Shown piece after piece: positions 42,795 to 53,069 of a stretch of 64,000 nucleotides of DNA. The DNA comes from Symmetrospora coprosmae (lineage: Eukaryota; Basidiomycota; Cystobasidiomycetes; Symmetrosporaceae): positions 186,001 to 250,000 of the forward strand of contig VUYT01000028.1 of assembly GCA_008802785.1 (NCBI GenBank). Reading direction: 5' to 3'. The position numbers and the translations under genes are program-made. The stretch's first letter is position 1; the number at the start of each line of letters is the position of its first letter. The notes beneath the pieces were generated by a model. It did no database searches, was not told the origin of the DNA, and worked only from the letters and a program-made list of their open reading frames with translations.

Positions 42795-43858
42795 GATAGT
42801 GGCAGATGGCATGTTTGTGGGTCTGCTTCGCTGAATGCGGATGAGAGGAGTGGGATGGTATGTGTGTGGCAGGAGGAGACATGCATTGCGCGATTCCGTG
42901 CCAATTTATACCCAGCCTTGTTGCGGGCGCCAGTCACAGCATTGGGGAAAAGAGGAGTCAGGCCGACGCGGTGCTCTTCAAGGGGTGCCATGCAGGCCGA
43001 CAGTCGAGCCTGCCTAGCCAGCTGACCTGCAGTGCCTGCCTCGCTGGCGGACGAGATCCAGAGTGCCGGCAATGCGGCGGCATCCGGCAGTCTGGCATTT
43101 AAGCGGACCGCGCGAGATCCACCCTTAGACTAGCATCAGCTGTATGATGTGCACTTTGGGGTCGGGCCAAAAGGGTTGAGTAGTCGGCGTGTGGGCATCC
43201 AGCTGGACAAGGTGATGGATTAAAAGATCTCGGTTGGATTCCGGCGCACTCATCTGGCCTGCCACTTTGCTCGTGTCTTGCGAAACTATGCGCAAGCTCC
43301 ACAGGATGGTCAAGGAGCGTTGGTCGCCGGTGGCCTGCGATAACGATGACCTCACAGTGCGACTCGGAGCATCTCGATTGCTGCGGTAGACGCCGCTGCA
43401 CTTAGCGAAGAGCTCCAGCTCATCCGGTCTACACGAGCTGCCAACGCAAAGCGACCCAGTTGACCCTTTGATGCGCAGTCAGTTGCGACCGCTCCGGTCT
43501 CGCTTGCCAATGATCGTCGCAAAGACGAAGTGGTCGTCCTGAGCAAGACCTGCCGCTTCCCCGGGCCCGTCCAAGCTCACGGCACCTAATCGACGACCGG
43601 GTCCTATGACATCGACACAGAGACCGCATCTGGAGTGCTTCGAGGTGACAAATATTCCAGGCATCACATCATGTTCAGAGCGTTGCTTTCCCATCGATTC
43701 CTCCAGTTGGACACAGCATGGCTCTGTCGAGGCTGTTCATTGCCGAGCTGGCTCGAGGCAGGTCAGCAGAACGAACGCTGCTTGTCTTCCGACTTCACGC
43801 CATCCATCCGTACAAACTGTCCAGATCGTATCAATATCGCTATCCTCTAGCTCCAGTC
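42795..43858. other. Long divergent spacer, secreted protein S1 and paralogue B
   Basis: About 1.06 kb without a gene I can support. Both neighbours are transcribed away from it, so it holds two promoters. Short open frames occur on both strands (for example 43099-43401 minus), with no recognisable content. The S1 leader has an ATTTATACC-like TATA candidate at about 42903-42910. In paralogue B, an alternative upstream start at 43718 would use part of this region. Confidence 0.45.
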
Positions 43859-44911
43859 ATGGCATTTCTGAAAAGTCTTCGGCGATTCCATCGCCGAGAA
43901 GCATCTCAAGCGGCGCAACGGTCCCCGATTGCTGCACACGCTAGTCATCCTGCTCAATCTGCATCTACCCGGCGCGTGTCTGTCGTCCCAGCCGGAGTGG
44001 ACATAACAAGGATCTACGCCAACAAAGACAATCTGGGCGAAAGGATATCCGCGAAGACCATCGGACATATCTTTCTCGAATACGAGGAACCGTGGTTACT
44101 GGAGACACGCCCATACTCGATCCCGCTGAAATCCTTTGACCGCCCGGACGAGCTGCACACGGCCAGACTCATCTTGCATCCCCTGACTTTCGAAGAATTG
44201 CGTCGCAACTACGAGGTCGTTCCGCGTGTGCGCGATGACCCAAACAGCAAGCCGATACTGAGGAAGCGCAGTACTCCGCGACCCATGTCGGTCAGATCGA
44301 ATCCCCGAGGTCGGTTTTCTGTAGCTTACAGCATCCGCACCGGGATGAATCCATTCGGCGATACGTTGAATGCTGATCGATGACCTTGTGCATCACCAGA
44401 GCCTTCACCTGGTCAAAGGGCTGGTGCGACACCCAAGCCTTCTGCAGCACGCTCCCTACAGGCCGTCTCCTTCTCGGAACACAGACACGGTCAACGCGGT
44501 GGTCCGGGAAGATGGTCACGTCCCGGGAGTGCCGTGGGCGGGAATGAACGACCTAGCGATCTCGACGAGTTCGAAATCGTCTCCTTCCACTCGACGGATC
44601 CAAGAAGATCGGGGTCTGGCGGTCCTACCACTTCCGCGAGCAGCTTTTCGCTGTTGCCGGAATTCCCGAACGCGAGCTCGTGGATCGTCCTACAAGATGT
44701 CAACACGGGGCAAACACTCACAAACCAGATCGCCCACCTGCCGGGTTTCGACGAGTGCCTGAAGAAAAAGTCACTCCAGCATATGAAGTGGCCGGACAAG
44801 TTCAAAGGCACCCGAGTCATGAGACAGCGGCAGGTGGAAAAGCCGTATGTGAAGTATACTTGGAATGGTGAACCTCCGAGCAAGCGGCGCAGGCAAAGCG
44901 GGGGTAGCTGA
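43859..44911 (+). CDS. Uncharacterised protein, paralogue B of a local pair
   Basis: Exon 43859-44309, intron 44310-44399 (GTCGGT...CACCAG), exon 44400-44911 give 320 residues. The start MAFLKSLRRFHRREASQAAQ was preferred; an in-frame ATG at 43718 is possible. Ordered blocks are VDITRIYANKDNLGERISAK, TIGHIFLEYEEPW, SFDRPDELHTARLILHPLTF and EELRRNYEVVPRV, then after a basic Ser-rich linker (QRGGPGRWSRPGSAVGG) SSWIVLQDVNTGQTLTNQIA, HLPGFDECLKKKSLQHMKWP, FKGTRVMRQRQVEKPYVKYT and a nuclear-signal-like end PPSKRRRQSGG. The same blocks in the same order occur in paralogue A at 40371-41934. No known domain recognised, so the pair may be a lineage-specific family. Confidence 0.65.
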
Positions 44912-45028
44912 GGCGACCAACATATCGCTGCGGTGCCTAGCTTGCAGCTCGATCGGAAGATAGAACACGGACAGCCTCGCTCGTACTTCTGACGAGACCG
45001 AAGCCTCTCCCTATATCTACTGCATTGT

Positions 45029-46603
45029 ATGCTTCCTATAATGAGTAGCCTCGATCGCCCAATCGGCCCACGCAGAAGCATGCATGTTCTCGGGCCAGCC
45101 TTTTGCCAATGCTTCGTCAAATTTGTAGATCCAGGATTCATGGCAGGCAGCTCGCCTCTGCGTAACGGCCTCACTCTGGCTCAGCGCTTTGCATATAAGC
45201 CACCGGAAAGCAGAGGTGCAGTGTCGAGCCTCGGAGGAAGCGCGTCGAAGCGGCGGAGATTCGACGGCGATCTTCCCGCGCGAAGCACGCGTGCAGCACA
45301 CAGCTCGTCTGCGTCTACGTCGCCGTCCACGGATGCGCCTCAAAATCCCGACGCGCATTCGTCAAACGCTGTCAAGGCGCCTGCAACCGGGCCCGCCTCA
45401 ACCTCCGAAGTCGGCGCATCATCGGGCGGCGCACTCAGCGCCATCGCAAACGGCAAGAAGCGCGCTGCATCTCCCGGCGCAGACCATCCAAAGACTGTAG
45501 TGGAACCGTCGAGCCTGGTCGCAGAGGCCTTTGCTGCTTCCCTGTCCGACGCGGAGCTGCCGGGCGTCGGAGGCGAGCTCTCGGAGAGACAATTGCTCGA
45601 GCTCGAATGCAATACTCTGCATCCGTCATGGCTGGAATCGTTGCGGAAAGAGTGAGGTCATTGTCTACTGAGGGCGGGAGCCCGCTCTGATGCGAGCGGG
45701 TTGCACAATGTGCAGACTAGTCTCACCGTACTTCCTGAAGCTCAAACGCTTCCTCTGGACCGAAGGCGTCAAGAATCACCTCGAAGCGAGCAAGACCATC
45801 TTTCCGCCGGGTGTGTTACATCTGCACTGCGTGTGCATATCACAATCGCTCAGGCTGAACACGCTCTTGACCCTGCTCTTTCCTCGGTGCAGCCAAGGAG
45901 ATCTATGCATGGTCGAATTATACACCTCTGCAGAACGTGAGGGTCGTCATTCTGGGCCAAGACCCATATCACAACGACGGACAAGCGCATGGTGAGCGGA
46001 AGGGATCGCAGCGCTAATTGCTGCTTTCGCTGACCCGGTTGAGCGCAGGGCTATGCTTTTCCGTCAGGAGCAACGTCAAGACACCCCCCTCGCTCAAGAA
46101 CATTTACAAGGAGATCAAGACCGACTTTCCGGACTTTGTCGCGCCGCCTCACGGGTCCGTTGACGCCCAAATCTGCGTTCATCCTGGCCATTCGCACTGA
46201 CACGACGTCTACCCGCAGGTACCTGGCATCTTGGGCTCGACAGGGTGTACTCCTCCTCAACACTTCTCTGACAGTCCGCGCACACGCCGCCAACTCGCAC
46301 AGCAAGAAAGGATGGGAGGAGTTTACCGATGCCGTGCTGCGCGTTGTGGATGAGCGGCCTGGACCTGGCGTAGTGTTTCTGGCGTGGGGTCAACCGGCAC
46401 AGAAGCGCATGGCAGGGATCGACAAGAAGAAGCACCTCATCCTCTCGAGCGTACATCCATCTCCACTGAGCGCTTCGAGGGGGTTCTTTGGCAATGCGCA
46501 CTTCAAAACGGCCAACGAGTGGCTCGCGGATAAGTACGGCGAAGAGGGCAAGATCGACTGGTGCACACTCGAGGCAGACGATACTGCTGCTCGCAAGGAG
46601 TAA
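45029..46603 (+). CDS. UNG1: Uracil-DNA glycosylase (family 1, UNG)
   Basis: UNG removes uracil from DNA to start base-excision repair. Five exons with consistent phase. The N-terminal 60 residues are followed by a disordered segment ([20 protein letters not shown]) with a nuclear-signal-like KRRR. Catalytic blocks: [40 protein letters not shown] (water-activating Asp in GQDPYH), [60 protein letters not shown], and [20 protein letters not shown] (HPSPLS minor-groove loop). These are complete. Translation from 45029 gives a leader ([20 protein letters not shown]) before [20 protein letters not shown] at 45140, so two starts could give mitochondrial and nuclear forms, as known for UNG in other eukaryotes. 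Confidence 0.95.
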
Positions 46604-47106
46604 CCGGGCTGCGGTACTCTCGCTGACTCGGAGCAGATGCTTGGGGGCTGGGCTCCAGGTCGGAGGGGATGGCCTGTCAGCGCCTACGAGCCAAGCGATA
46701 GCGGTAGCTTATCGAGCGTATCCCGTAAGCAGATGCTTATGTAGATGATTGCAACGTGGTCATCACACTGGCCGTGCTAGCGCTGCATCTCCGGGCTGGT
46801 CTGAGCGTGAGCGTGAGCGGTTGCCGGTTCTGGACGAGGCTGGACGAAGCCTGAGGCAAGGGGTGGCCACCGTTGGACCTTGGCTACCCTCACCTCTGCT
46901 CCGAACAGGACGACCTGCAGGCACAGCAGGAGCACCATATACCTTCCAGTTCCACCGCAACAACCAACGCAGTCGCCTGCCCGCAGAGCAGCAGCATCGC
47001 TCTGCCGGCCCAGGCTCAGGCTCACGCGGGCGCGCACGCGCATCCACCCTCCTTTGGAGCGAACGACGAGGCCGTGTTCACAGAGATAGCACAGCAGCAA
47101 CCTATC
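46604..47106. other. Intergenic, UNG1 to CDC4-like gene
   Basis: 503 bases between plus-strand genes. The CDC4-like frame stays open upstream of the chosen start to 46873 without an ATG, so a longer N-terminus via an upstream exon is possible. No separate gene seen. Confidence 0.4.
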
Positions 47107-50100
47107 ATGTCCACAACTCCTCGGGTCGCGTCGCCGCCTTTCTCCAGCCTCAGTCTTGGTCGCGCCAGCATGTCTGGCAAGAGTGGCGGCAGCGACGGCG
47201 GCGACCTGAACGCCGAGTCCGCACTCAGCACGCCTGCTGGCACCGGCATGGCCATTGGCGCTCCACTCGCGATGCAGGCGTCGCTCTCGTCAAGCGGCTT
47301 ATCCTCACTCATTCGCGCCGTGTCACCGCCGACACCGGCACCATCGCCGCAGCCCGAGTCGCGGCTGGGCACGGAATGGATCTCGCCCGCCCTCTCGTCG
47401 ACGTCCAACGGTCACGGCGATGCGCACGGACACGGACAGTTCGCAGCACAGCCGTCAACCCCTGTGTCGCCTCCGACAGGCGGTAGTACAGCTGCAGATG
47501 ATCTCAGCTTCAATGTACCTCCCGCCGACTTCAACACCCAGTTCATCGACTCGGTCGTAGGCCACTTTCCCCGCCTCTCTGGCCCGGAGCGCAGGAGGCT
47601 GTTCTCCTCCTTGCTGCCCGTGCTGCTCGGCGAGGACCTGCTCCACTTGTCGCAGCTTATCTCACCCTTCCTCCGCCGAGACTTCCTCTCCGAGTTGCCC
47701 GCCGAGATCTCGCTGCACATTCTCGCCTTCATCGATGATCCCAAGGACCTCGTCCGTGCAAGTCGTGTCTCGCGCTCATGGAGAAGCCTCGTATCGGACG
47801 AGCACACGTGGAAGGTCATGCTGCAGCGATACAGGGGCAGAGGGTGGTGGTCAAGCGGGGAAGCTAGCGCAACACGCCCACCTATCGAGCGGATCCGCCT
47901 GTCGCACCCGGAGGCGCGCTTTGGTGCCATCACATCGCCTCCACCGGCCAGCGCAGGCACACTGCAGCGCCGCAGCTTTGCAGTCCAGCAGCAGCAACAG
48001 CCTTTCTTTGCGCCTGCACTGCCGCCCAGTCAGCCGGTCTTTGGCGGGCCATCAACGAATGCCAATCAGCAGAGGAGGAATACCGTCACTTCGTCGGCGT
48101 TCGGCGATGTAGCGGGCCCTTCAAGTGGTAGGCGCCTGTCGGCCCTGTCTCCTATGGCTCAGCCTTTCCAGTCGAGACGGCCGTCGCTGTCCATCCAGAA
48201 CGCTCTCGCTGGGTATGCTGGACCAGTTGCCAGCACGTCCGCTGGTAACAACGCAGGAGCAGTGTTGCAGAGCACTGCAGAAGAAACTGCGGCAGAAGCG
48301 GAAGAGGGACTCGACCAGTTCCAACAGGAGAATCAGACCCCGCTAGCTGAGCGCAGGAGACGGATGAAGGGCAAGGGCCGTCCGCCCCGCCTAGAAGATG
48401 AGAGCGTTGTTCCACCCGCTTCGCTGGTCCCGACCTCAGGCACTGTCGCACACCCGGCTTCCGCCACGGCTGCGGGCTTTGCTTTGCAGGGACTCGGCTT
48501 CTCCGCACGCAGGCAGTCGCATCAGGTTGCGAGATCGCCAAACGCCCCGCTCATCCAGCCCATCTCTGCCGCCCCACGGAACCTGCCGCCGCCGCAAGAT
48601 CTAGTGGCGCACTTTGGGTCTCTTAGCCTCGCCCCACCCGCCTCGTCCGCCGCATCTCTGGCAATCGACTCAAGCATTGCCAGTCCGACTGCGCGTTTCT
48701 CCTCCATTTCGTACGCCTCTCCGGTTGTTCCTGCGTTTAGTCCATCTGGACTGTACGCAGGACCCTCATCGCAGGCACATGCGTCACCCTTGCTGTTGTC
48801 GCGCAGAATCATCAGCCCAGTGCCTGTCCCCGCTCGGCAGGCCCCGCGTGAGGAGATGCAGCACCCTGTACTGCCTCTACCCCAACCGTTAGCTGCGCCT
48901 CAGCCCGTGCGCTACGTCACTCGCCGCTCGCAGAACCCGTTCGGCACAGCCTTAACTTCGATTCCATCTGCAGCGGCCGGTTCTGCCACTGGCGCGCCCG
49001 CAGGCCAGCAATACGGCGCCGGGGATGCGTATGCGCAGAACGCCCAACATGCGTCCGCACCTTCGCCATTCTCGTACAAGGCCCAATTCAAGCGTGCCTA
49101 CCTGACCGAGTCGAATTGGCTCAAGGGGCCCGGCCGGCTCCTGTCTAGACAGACTTCGGCGGATGACGGCGTCGTGACGAGTCTCGGTTTCGACAACGAC
49201 TGGATCGTGGTCGGCATGGCAACGAACCAGATCCACGTCTTTGATGCACGTACAGGCGAGTATGTGCGCCAGCTCGAAGGGCACACCTTGGGTGTGTGGT
49301 GCCTGGTCCTGGTCAGCAAGGGCGGCGAGCGTCTCGACAAGGACGGCAAGCCTGTCAACAGGCCTGCGGAGACAGCAGTACCGCAGCGGACTGGCTGGGA
49401 CTCGGAGGAGGACGATGGAGCAGAGGCCGTCGCACATGCTTACGGTGTGAGCACGGGCAGGGAGACTTCCGAGTCGGCCAGTAGCGAGGACGACGAGGCG
49501 GAGGCGCAGCCAGCGACAACGCCTCAGTACGCCAAATACGAGGCGCAGAGATCAGACGGGATGCCAAGGTGCAGATCTGCGTCTGCGCGACCGCCCGATA
49601 TCGAGCGCTTTTTCCAGGAGGCTTCGCCCATTCCCGGCCGGGCGGTTCCTAGCGCAGCGCACAGCCGACTCTCGCCGAAGTCAGCCAACCCCGGTGGTAG
49701 TGCGCCATCTTTCCATCGCGCTTCATCCACACCGGTCGTTTCGCCAGAGCATGCCAATGGTGGCGGCAGCGCTAGCAAGCCAGGTCGAAGTGGACCGTCA
49801 GGCGGCCGTCCGCGAAGTCAGCGCCGCCCTTCCTCCTTTAGCGGTATCCCGTCAACGGAGCAGCAGAGACAGAGCTCGGGCTCCGGCTTTGTTTTCGGTG
49901 ACTCCAGTCGCATTTCGCAGCAGCAGGCTGCCGCGTGCGGGACCGCTTCTGGCTGGGGTCAGCGAGGCGCCATTGCAGTGACTGGCGGATGCGACCGGGA
50001 CGTGCGCGTCTGGGACGTCGAGACTGGGTGGGTGCACTGCATTTCCTCCGACTTCATCACATGGACACCGGCAGCTAACCTGAATCTCCCATGTCATACC

Positions 50101-50989
50101 GCAGCAAATGCCTTCACGTGCTCCGAGGACACGTCTCGACCGTTCGCTGTCTCAAGGTCCTCGACGGGCGACCCATTGCCGTCTCCGGCTCGCGCGATGC
50201 CACGCTTCGCGTCTGGGACATTGAGCAGGGCGTCCAGCTCCGCCTCCTGGCCGGCCACCAGCACAGCGTGCGCTGCATCGAGATCAGCGGAAACAAGGTC
50301 GTCAGCGGCAGCTATGATACGACTTGCAGGGTGCGGTTGGGCATTACCTGCCATTCTCGTTGTCTGACACTCACTGAAAGCTCGTGTTTCTCGCAGATCT
50401 GGGACGTTGATACAGGAGAATGCCTCCATGTGCTCAATGGCCATCAGCATCAGATCTACGCTGTCGCCTTTGACGGGATCAGAGTCGCGAGTGGATCGCT
50501 CGACTCGACTGTCCGCATCTGGTCGGCAAAGACTGGGTGGGTGGCGATTACACTTCCGACTGTCTACCGCGAGGCTGACACGGGCACTGCTCTCCCTCTC
50601 GCAGAGAATGCCTGGCGCTTCTGCAGGGTCACACCTCCCTCGTGGGCCAGCTCCAGCTCACCGACTCTGTCCTCGTGACTGGCGGCTCGGACGGGCGCGT
50701 CATCGTCTTCTCGCTCTCGACCTTTGAGTGCCTGCACCGGCTGTGCGCACACGACAATTCCGTGACGTGCCTGCAGTTCAACGACCGCTTCATGGTCACG
50801 GGCGGCAACGACGGCAAGGTCAAGCTGTGGGATCGGCCCACGGGCAAGCTCATCCGCGAGCTTGCCGAGCCGTGCGAGGCCGTCTGGCGCGTCACGTTCC
50901 GGGAGGACAAGTGCGTCCTCCTTTGCAAGCGCAATGGCAGGACCATCATGGACGTCAGGACGTTTGCACCCTTCGAGGATGAGCTCTGA
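47107..50989 (+). CDS. CDC4: F-box/WD40 substrate receptor of an SCF ubiquitin ligase (CDC4/FBXW7-like)
   Basis: CDC4-type proteins hold phosphorylated targets (CDK inhibitors, G1 cyclins) for ubiquitylation by SCF. After a Ser/Pro-rich start the F-box reads FLSELPAEISLHILAFIDDP, KDLVRASRVSRSWRSLVSDE, HTWKVMLQRY (about residues 195-245). A disordered region of about 420 residues follows. The first WD-like strand is VTSLGFDNDWIVVGMATNQI, HVFDARTGEYVRQLEGHTLG, then a second disordered insert of about 220 residues, then the regular repeats: GCDRDVRVWDVETG, CLHVLRGHVSTVRCLKVLDG, SGSRDATLRVWDIEQGVQLR, VVSGSYDTTC, IWDVDTGECLHVLNGHQHQI, SGSLDSTVRIWSAKTG, LVTGGSDGRVIVFSLSTFEC, VTGGNDGKVKLWDRPTGKLI. 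Three 3' introns (from 50028, about 50330 and about 50540) restore phase. I count eight blades, as in yeast Cdc4. Start 47107 is the first ATG in the open frame. Confidence 0.9.
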
Positions 50990-51461
50990 GGAAAGGATAC
51001 ACGAAACTCAGGCATGCTCGGCAGGGCGGATACCAAGCGGTTCGGCATCAGCGTTCTGTCAATATGCTACGTGCTCCATTTCGTTTGCTTCGGAAGGAAA
51101 CTCGCATTCAGCGTTGCATGGTCTTTCACCGCACGGTCGCGACGTGTATAGTAGCCGCACTTCGGGTTGCCTTCGGAATTCTATCCCTCTATCTAGCTCC
51201 GAGCGACGCCGCAAGGATTCGCATCATGTGTAGCGGTACTTTGCGCCCTCGTCTGTTCTGCGCAAGCTGCCTATCGCTTCTACCAATAGCTGGCCTCTGG
51301 GCTCTCGTCCAGCCCGGACGGGCCAACGGGCCATCGTTCGCTTCTGCGTCTGCCTGTGTGCGCGATCTCCTTTGCAAAGGGATGATGTCCTCCCAGCCCA
51401 ACTTCTCGACCTGCTCGACTCTATCCTGGTCTCTCCCTTCTGCACTCGCTGAAGATCCTGT
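50990..51461. other. Convergent 3' spacer, CDC4-like and mini zinc protein
   Basis: 472 bases between the 3' ends of two genes facing each other. No repeats or RNA genes evident; the plus-strand frame from 51064 is antisense to the mini-protein and not supported. Confidence 0.4.
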
Positions 51462-51709
51462 CTACTTGTACAGACCCTGGATGAAGCTTGTGGCCGGGTT
51501 GGCGGCGTTGTGCTTCTCGGGCGGGCACTTGCACTGCTCCTCCTCGGGAACCTTGGCCATGACGCTGTGCAATGACGAAGCGGCGTCATCGTTTACGTTG
51601 GTCATTTCCTCGTGCATGGTAGCCGTCACTCCACCCACGCATCGATGTGCTTCCCGCATCCCCACCACGATGTCTTTCCGCATCCCTCGTTCTGGCAGCG
51701 GGCTGGCAT
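51462..51709 (-). CDS. 57-residue zinc-type CxxC mini-protein
   Basis: Two exons (51709-51639 and 51564-51462) total 174 bases, 58 codons with the stop. The protein reads MPARCQNEGCGKTSWWGCGK, HIDAVMAKVPEEEQCKCPPE, KHNAANPATSFIQGLYK. The C-x4-CGK...W.GCGKH...V....+...C+CP pattern matches a small-protein family common in fungi (often 40-70 residues, 'C..CGK.TW.GCG.H+..V...V....RC.C'), whose function is not known to me. Five cysteines and a histidine could bind one zinc ion. The intron uses donor GTGGGT at the GC of an Ala codon. It shares a 218-base divergent promoter with SFT1. Confidence 0.82.
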
Positions 51710-51927
51710 GCACATTGTGCGACTGAGTAATGAGGAGGAGTAGAGAATTGCAGATGGAATGGATTGGAGAAACGGAGAGGAGCGTCGACGTCGAGCTCTC
51801 TTCGGTGTGGCAAATGACGCGGACGGAGCAGAGAGAGGCGTGGCCTTGATCTGTGCGGACTGAAAGCGGTCAACGTCAGGAAGGAGACTGCACTGCATTG
51901 CACTTGACCACAGCCGGTATCGCTACG
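51710..51927. promoter_or_regulatory. Shared divergent promoter, mini zinc protein / SFT1
   Basis: 218 bases between two start codons read outwards. Purine-rich on the plus strand around 51730-51840. No clear TATA box. Confidence 0.5.
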
Positions 51928-52438
51928 ATGAGGTGAGTCGCAGCTGTAGCGGGTGGTGTGGCCGTCTGGCTGACCCAAAGTGTGCAGCTGGCAAGCAGCG
52001 GGCAGCCGGCGGCAGGATGCAAACACCCTCGAACAGCAGAACGATGCTCAGCTGGACGATCTCCACAGCAAGCTCCGGTCACTACATGCAGTGGGGCTGC
52101 CCGCCTCGGCTCTGTCCTGCGGTCCCGAGCTGCAGCAACTCACGCCATCGCCGTCGCTTCCCGCAGGTCACGATAGACATCCACAACGACTCGAGGAACC
52201 AGAACGCCATGCTCGACAACACGGTTCGTACATATAAGCTCACTCAAGATGTCAGATTCGCACTGACCCCGCCTTGCGCCCGCAGTCCAACTCCTTCGAC
52301 TCGTTCAAGACATCCCTGACCAACTCGGCAGGCAGGCTCGGGCGGTCCATACAAGACAAGCGGAGTCAACCGAGAATGCTTGCCATGGTCATGGGCGGCG
52401 TAGTCGCCCTCTTCATCATCTATCACCTCTTCCGGTGA
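51928..52438 (+). CDS. SFT1: Golgi Qc-type v/t-SNARE, SFT1/BET1-like
   Basis: Exons 51928-51932, 51988-52090, 52167-52223 and 52286-52438 add to 318 bases, 105 residues. The SNARE motif runs DANTLEQQNDAQLDDLHSKL, RSLHAVTIDIHNDSRNQNAM, LDNTSNSFDSFKTSLTNSAG, with the central-layer glutamine in the QNAMLD region, and ends with a single C-terminal membrane anchor (MLAMVMGGVVALFIIYHLFR). A short N-terminus and the V-T/I-D-I-H phrase after a 'LR.LH' helix fit Sft1, an intra-Golgi retrograde SNARE, better than Bet1, but the two are close. The first exon is just five bases (ATGAG), so the protein is easily missed. Phases match at every junction. Confidence 0.88.
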
Positions 52439-53069
52439 TACCTCGAATCCTTCAAGCGCTCTTGTCCGAAGGAGAGCCAAGCCGTCACGCATCAGAGGTC
52501 AATGCAGCCTATAAATCGACATGCCTCCAGCCTGGCAGTATGTTCCATGTTGTCGTACATCACATTATATTCATCTACCTCTTACGCAAGCCGCTCTCAA
52601 TGCACAATAAGTCCGTCAATTTCGCCTGCGGCTATCTCCCTTTGCAAGGTGAAACCTACGCAACAGATGCTGCATCTCTTCAGCCATTCGAGGGGCAGAC
52701 TTCGCCTCATGAGCGCAGACGCATAGAGTACAAGGCAGAGGGGAGAAGCTAGGTAGCCGCTTAGCTGGCCAAGCTCACTAAAATGAGCAGACTCGGTGAA
52801 TGCCATACCACTTCCTACTGCCATCTTCTGTTCCTCTGAAGGACTGAAAGGAAGCAGACCGTCGGGTAGCACGCGCTCGGAAGAATAAGTCTCAGGTGCA
52901 CAGGCGTATAAACTCTTTCAATGACCTCAAGAGACGGCGGCGGCCATCTATGAAAGGTTGGTCAGCCTGCAGCCTGCTAATAGGATGCTTGGCTCCGCTC
53001 GATAACGTCAAAAGCGAGAACCTGTTGCTCCCGGATTGGTCACTACCCTACCGACAAGGGACGCCAAAC
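52439..53069. other. Intergenic, SFT1 to secreted protein S2
   Basis: 631 bases between plus-strand genes. The S2 frame is open upstream to 52896 (MHRRINSFNDLKRRRRPSMK), but the signal peptide starts at 53070, so the upstream part is probably leader. No other gene is evident. Confidence 0.4.

Noticed and set aside
44300-44400. Stop codon inside paralogue B at 44383
   Set aside because: It falls in a 90-base intron (44310-44399) whose removal keeps the frame and joins convincing protein.
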